Shown here in pieces: positions 62,160 to 64,000 of a DNA stretch of 64,000 bases. Made by a program: the position numbers and the translations under genes. This stretch comes from Rhyacichthys aspro. Its lineage: Eukaryota > Chordata > Actinopteri > Gobiiformes > Rhyacichthyidae. The notes under the pieces were generated by a model, which ran no database searches, was not told the DNA's origin, and saw only the letters and a list, made by a program, of their open reading frames with translations. The number at the start of each line of letters is the position of its first letter. Positions within the stretch are counted from its first letter, which is position 1. Location: contig CM072148.1 in assembly GCA_036850595.1 (NCBI GenBank), positions 24,603,352-24,667,351 of the forward strand. Direction: 5' to 3'.

Positions 62160-62860
62160 ATATATATGTTTGTGTGTTTTCACAACATCTTACTTGTATC
62201 CTGCGATTTTTGCATATAAATGCTAATTTACAAATATTTATTTTAAAATTACTTTTTTTTAAAATGCATATTTTATTTGTAAAGCTGCAATTTTGCATGT
62301 GAAAGTTTGAATCTGCATTCAGAACCTCCACTTACATGGATGATTTTGAGATACTTGTTCTGCATTTTGACACACTCACCCACACACAAATAGGTTTTCA
62401 TCCATCCAGTCTCAACAAGATTTATTGATGCAGATAAAAAGATTTATTTTTTGTGATTTTTGCACAAATGTCAATTTGCAAATACATTTTTATAATGACT
62501 TTTAAAAAAACAAAACATATTTAATTTGTTAAGTTGTGAAAATTTGAATCTGAATTAGTGGGTTGCCCAGTAAGCGCATTCAGCATCTACCGTCACGTGG
62601 ATAATTTTGAGACACTTGTTCCGCATTTTCACACGGTCAGCCACAGTTATGATCCACACACAAGGCAACGCCAATCCAATGACAACCATCTGGTGGCAGT
62701 GTTGACCAACTGTACAGGCAATAAACTTCCTGGTGTTGTTACTAACGTTAGCTTGTAAGTTAGTTGAAAGACAAATGTGGAGGAAGCAAGAAAAGCTACT
62801 AAGTCAAGTTGTTATGTGTTGTATTACCGGCAACATACATAGGTTAGCTATACCTAGCCT
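62160..62860. other. glrb intron, two similar blocks
   Basis: Blocks 62180-62400 and 62440-62650 share TTTTTGCA..ATG..AATTT.CAAATA, AAAATTTGAATCTG and GATAATTTTGAGACACTTGTT-type text, i.e. a diverged tandem duplication of about 260 bp. No exon recognised. Confidence 0.5.
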
Positions 62861-62861
62861 A

Positions 62862-64000
62862 CTTAAAGGGGCATTGTGTAACTTTCATAAATTTCTACCA
62901 GTTACTGACACCTGTGGCCGTTAGAGAACTGCAGTCAGTGTCGTGCTCGCTCTCACGCGCGCGTTCGTACGAGCACGACTGAAGAACCGGAGTATTAGCC
63001 TCAACACAGACTCTTTTACGGACTCAAGTCAGACTCTGAGATTTACTGGAGTCATGTTTACGGAGGAGGTAAGAGAAGTTACACTTCTGAAAGTTTGACA
63101 AACTTTATTTGAGACTAAACTATACTTGACTCTCGAGACTGACACAGAGAGTGAACTCTGGAGACAGAGGCAAGAGAACGACTAATGTTTGACAATAGTA
63201 TGTTTTATAAAGTGTTTTTCAACACAATACAGTAGTTAGAGCAAACTCTGTGTGATATATTATCGACTGTATGTAACGTTTGTCAAAAAAGCGTTGACAA
63301 ACGTTAGCTTAGCTATAGCTAGCTTTAGCACTAGCTCACATAGTTTCCATCGAGACCCTGCAGTGTTTACACAGGAGTCTCAGCAGAATAATGGCAAAAG
63401 TTAGTGAATTTATCTCTATCAGACGGGATACGATACATAATATGTTACTATTACTGTTATTTTTCCGAGACATTAGAGCATTTCATTTTTATTTGATCAG
63501 CTAATGTCTAAACAGCTGCACTGTTCCTAAACCTTGTGTAACATCAGTGACAAGCACCAAAACAACACTCGCTGACCTCTTATTTATTCTGGAGAAAAGC
63601 TAAATTCAGAATACCTCTAACATGAAATTTGGCTCAATAAAAGAACAAATAAGTCATATTTTTATTGTTCTCTTCTCAGGACTCCAGCTCTGGAGTTTGA
63701 AGCTCCTGTGGAGGAGAGCACTAACAGTGACTGCAGCATCTGTCCCCGGAGAAGGATAAAGTGCTCCAGATGAATGGAACTCGTCTATGAGGGGTTTTTT
63801 TCTGGATGTGCCGGAGAGAGCCACACCAGGACCAGCCGAACCTAAGAGGGGTCAGCCAGCTCGGTGCACCTGCCTGAACTGCCCAGTCATGCGAACAGAT
63901 CTAGAAAACAAATGCTGCAGGAGTATCCAACAGGGCGTCTCACCACATGGAGCTGTTTTTATTTTATTTTTTCTGAAAACTAGATTAAAAAAAAAAAAAA
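62862..64000 (+). mobile_element. Element-like repeat unit, open at the right edge
   Basis: Starts TTAAAGGGGCATTGTGTAAC, an end also seen inverted at 21720-21748 (GTTACGCAGTGCCTTTAA). It contains a P2RX7 C-terminal-like frame near its right side. The other end is outside the window, so its nature is uncertain. Confidence 0.4.
63787..64000 (+). CDS. Short frame resembling the P2RX7 C-terminal cysteine domain, open at window edge
   Basis: From ATG at 63787: MRGFFLDVPERATPGPAEPK, then RCTCLNCPVMRTDLENKCCR. The C-x-C-x2-C ... P-T/R-x-x-E-x-x-CC pattern resembles the zinc-binding C-terminal domain of P2X7 receptors, which is frequent in fish genomes in stand-alone genes and repeats. A canonical acceptor TTCTCAG lies upstream at 63680. 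The other frame at 63773 (MELVYEG) joins it if a T-run indel is allowed. No stop before the edge. Confidence 0.4.
   Translation, partial: MRGFFLDVPERATPGPAEPKRGQPARCTCLNCPVMRTDLENKCCRSIQQGVSPHGAVFILFFLKTRLKKKK

Overview
The window looks like teleost fish genomic DNA. The evidence is vertebrate neurotransmitter-receptor exons with GT-AG introns (some only 77-94 bp long) and a dense load of fish-type transposable elements: Tc1/mariner, hAT, pogo/Tigger-like and TTAA-target DNA elements, several LINE clades, Ty3/gypsy elements and long (AT)n tracts.

The backbone is two same-orientation genes on the minus strand. From 29.2 kb down to 3.1 kb lie sixteen coding exons of an AMPA receptor subunit that I identify as GluA2 (gria2), from the signal peptide through the ligand-binding core, M1, the pore loop and M3. 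The gene continues past the left edge, because the flip/flop exons, M4 and C-tail are not in the window. At 61.7-62.0 kb is the terminal exon of the glycine receptor beta subunit (glrb), carrying the gephyrin-binding loop and M4; the rest of glrb lies past the right edge. GLRB and GRIA2 are also tandem neighbours in mammals, which supports both identifications.

The most interesting signals concern RNA editing of gria2. (1) The pore Q/R position is already an arginine codon (CGT at 8162-8164) in the DNA, so it does not need editing. (2) At the R/G site the two arms of the editing hairpin are both present, including the A-C mismatch at the edited adenosine, but they are separated by about 292 nt instead of a tiny loop. 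(3) Three coding exons are split by introns relative to the mammalian exon plan as I remember it (197=122+75, 207=64+143, 371=216+155).

From left to right: 41-2015 is a large foldback DNA element with an 11-bp target duplication. 3.1-29.2 kb is gria2, with introns holding a hAT-like element, LINE fragments, a pogo-like element, an inverted-repeat element, two LINE fragments and a long (AT)n tract. 29.7-31.2 kb is a decayed Tc1-like element, 31.4-32.6 kb a LINE fragment and 34.0-34.6 kb a TA-flanked miniature element. 39.4-44.5 kb is a split, probably decayed plus-strand gene of likely BEN-domain type, with a large antisense LINE in one intron. 44.7-54.4 kb is a defective Ty3/gypsy element with a LINE inserted in it and a TTAA-flanked DNA element inserted in that LINE. 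54.5-57.5 kb is a second, minus-strand gypsy gag-protease remnant split by a solo LTR. 59.4-60.2 kb is a second copy of a 26.2-kb repeat, interrupted by a hAT-like element. 62.9-64 kb contains an element-like end and a short reading frame resembling the P2RX7 C-terminal domain. Functional host content is essentially gria2, the glrb 3' end and possibly the BEN-like locus.
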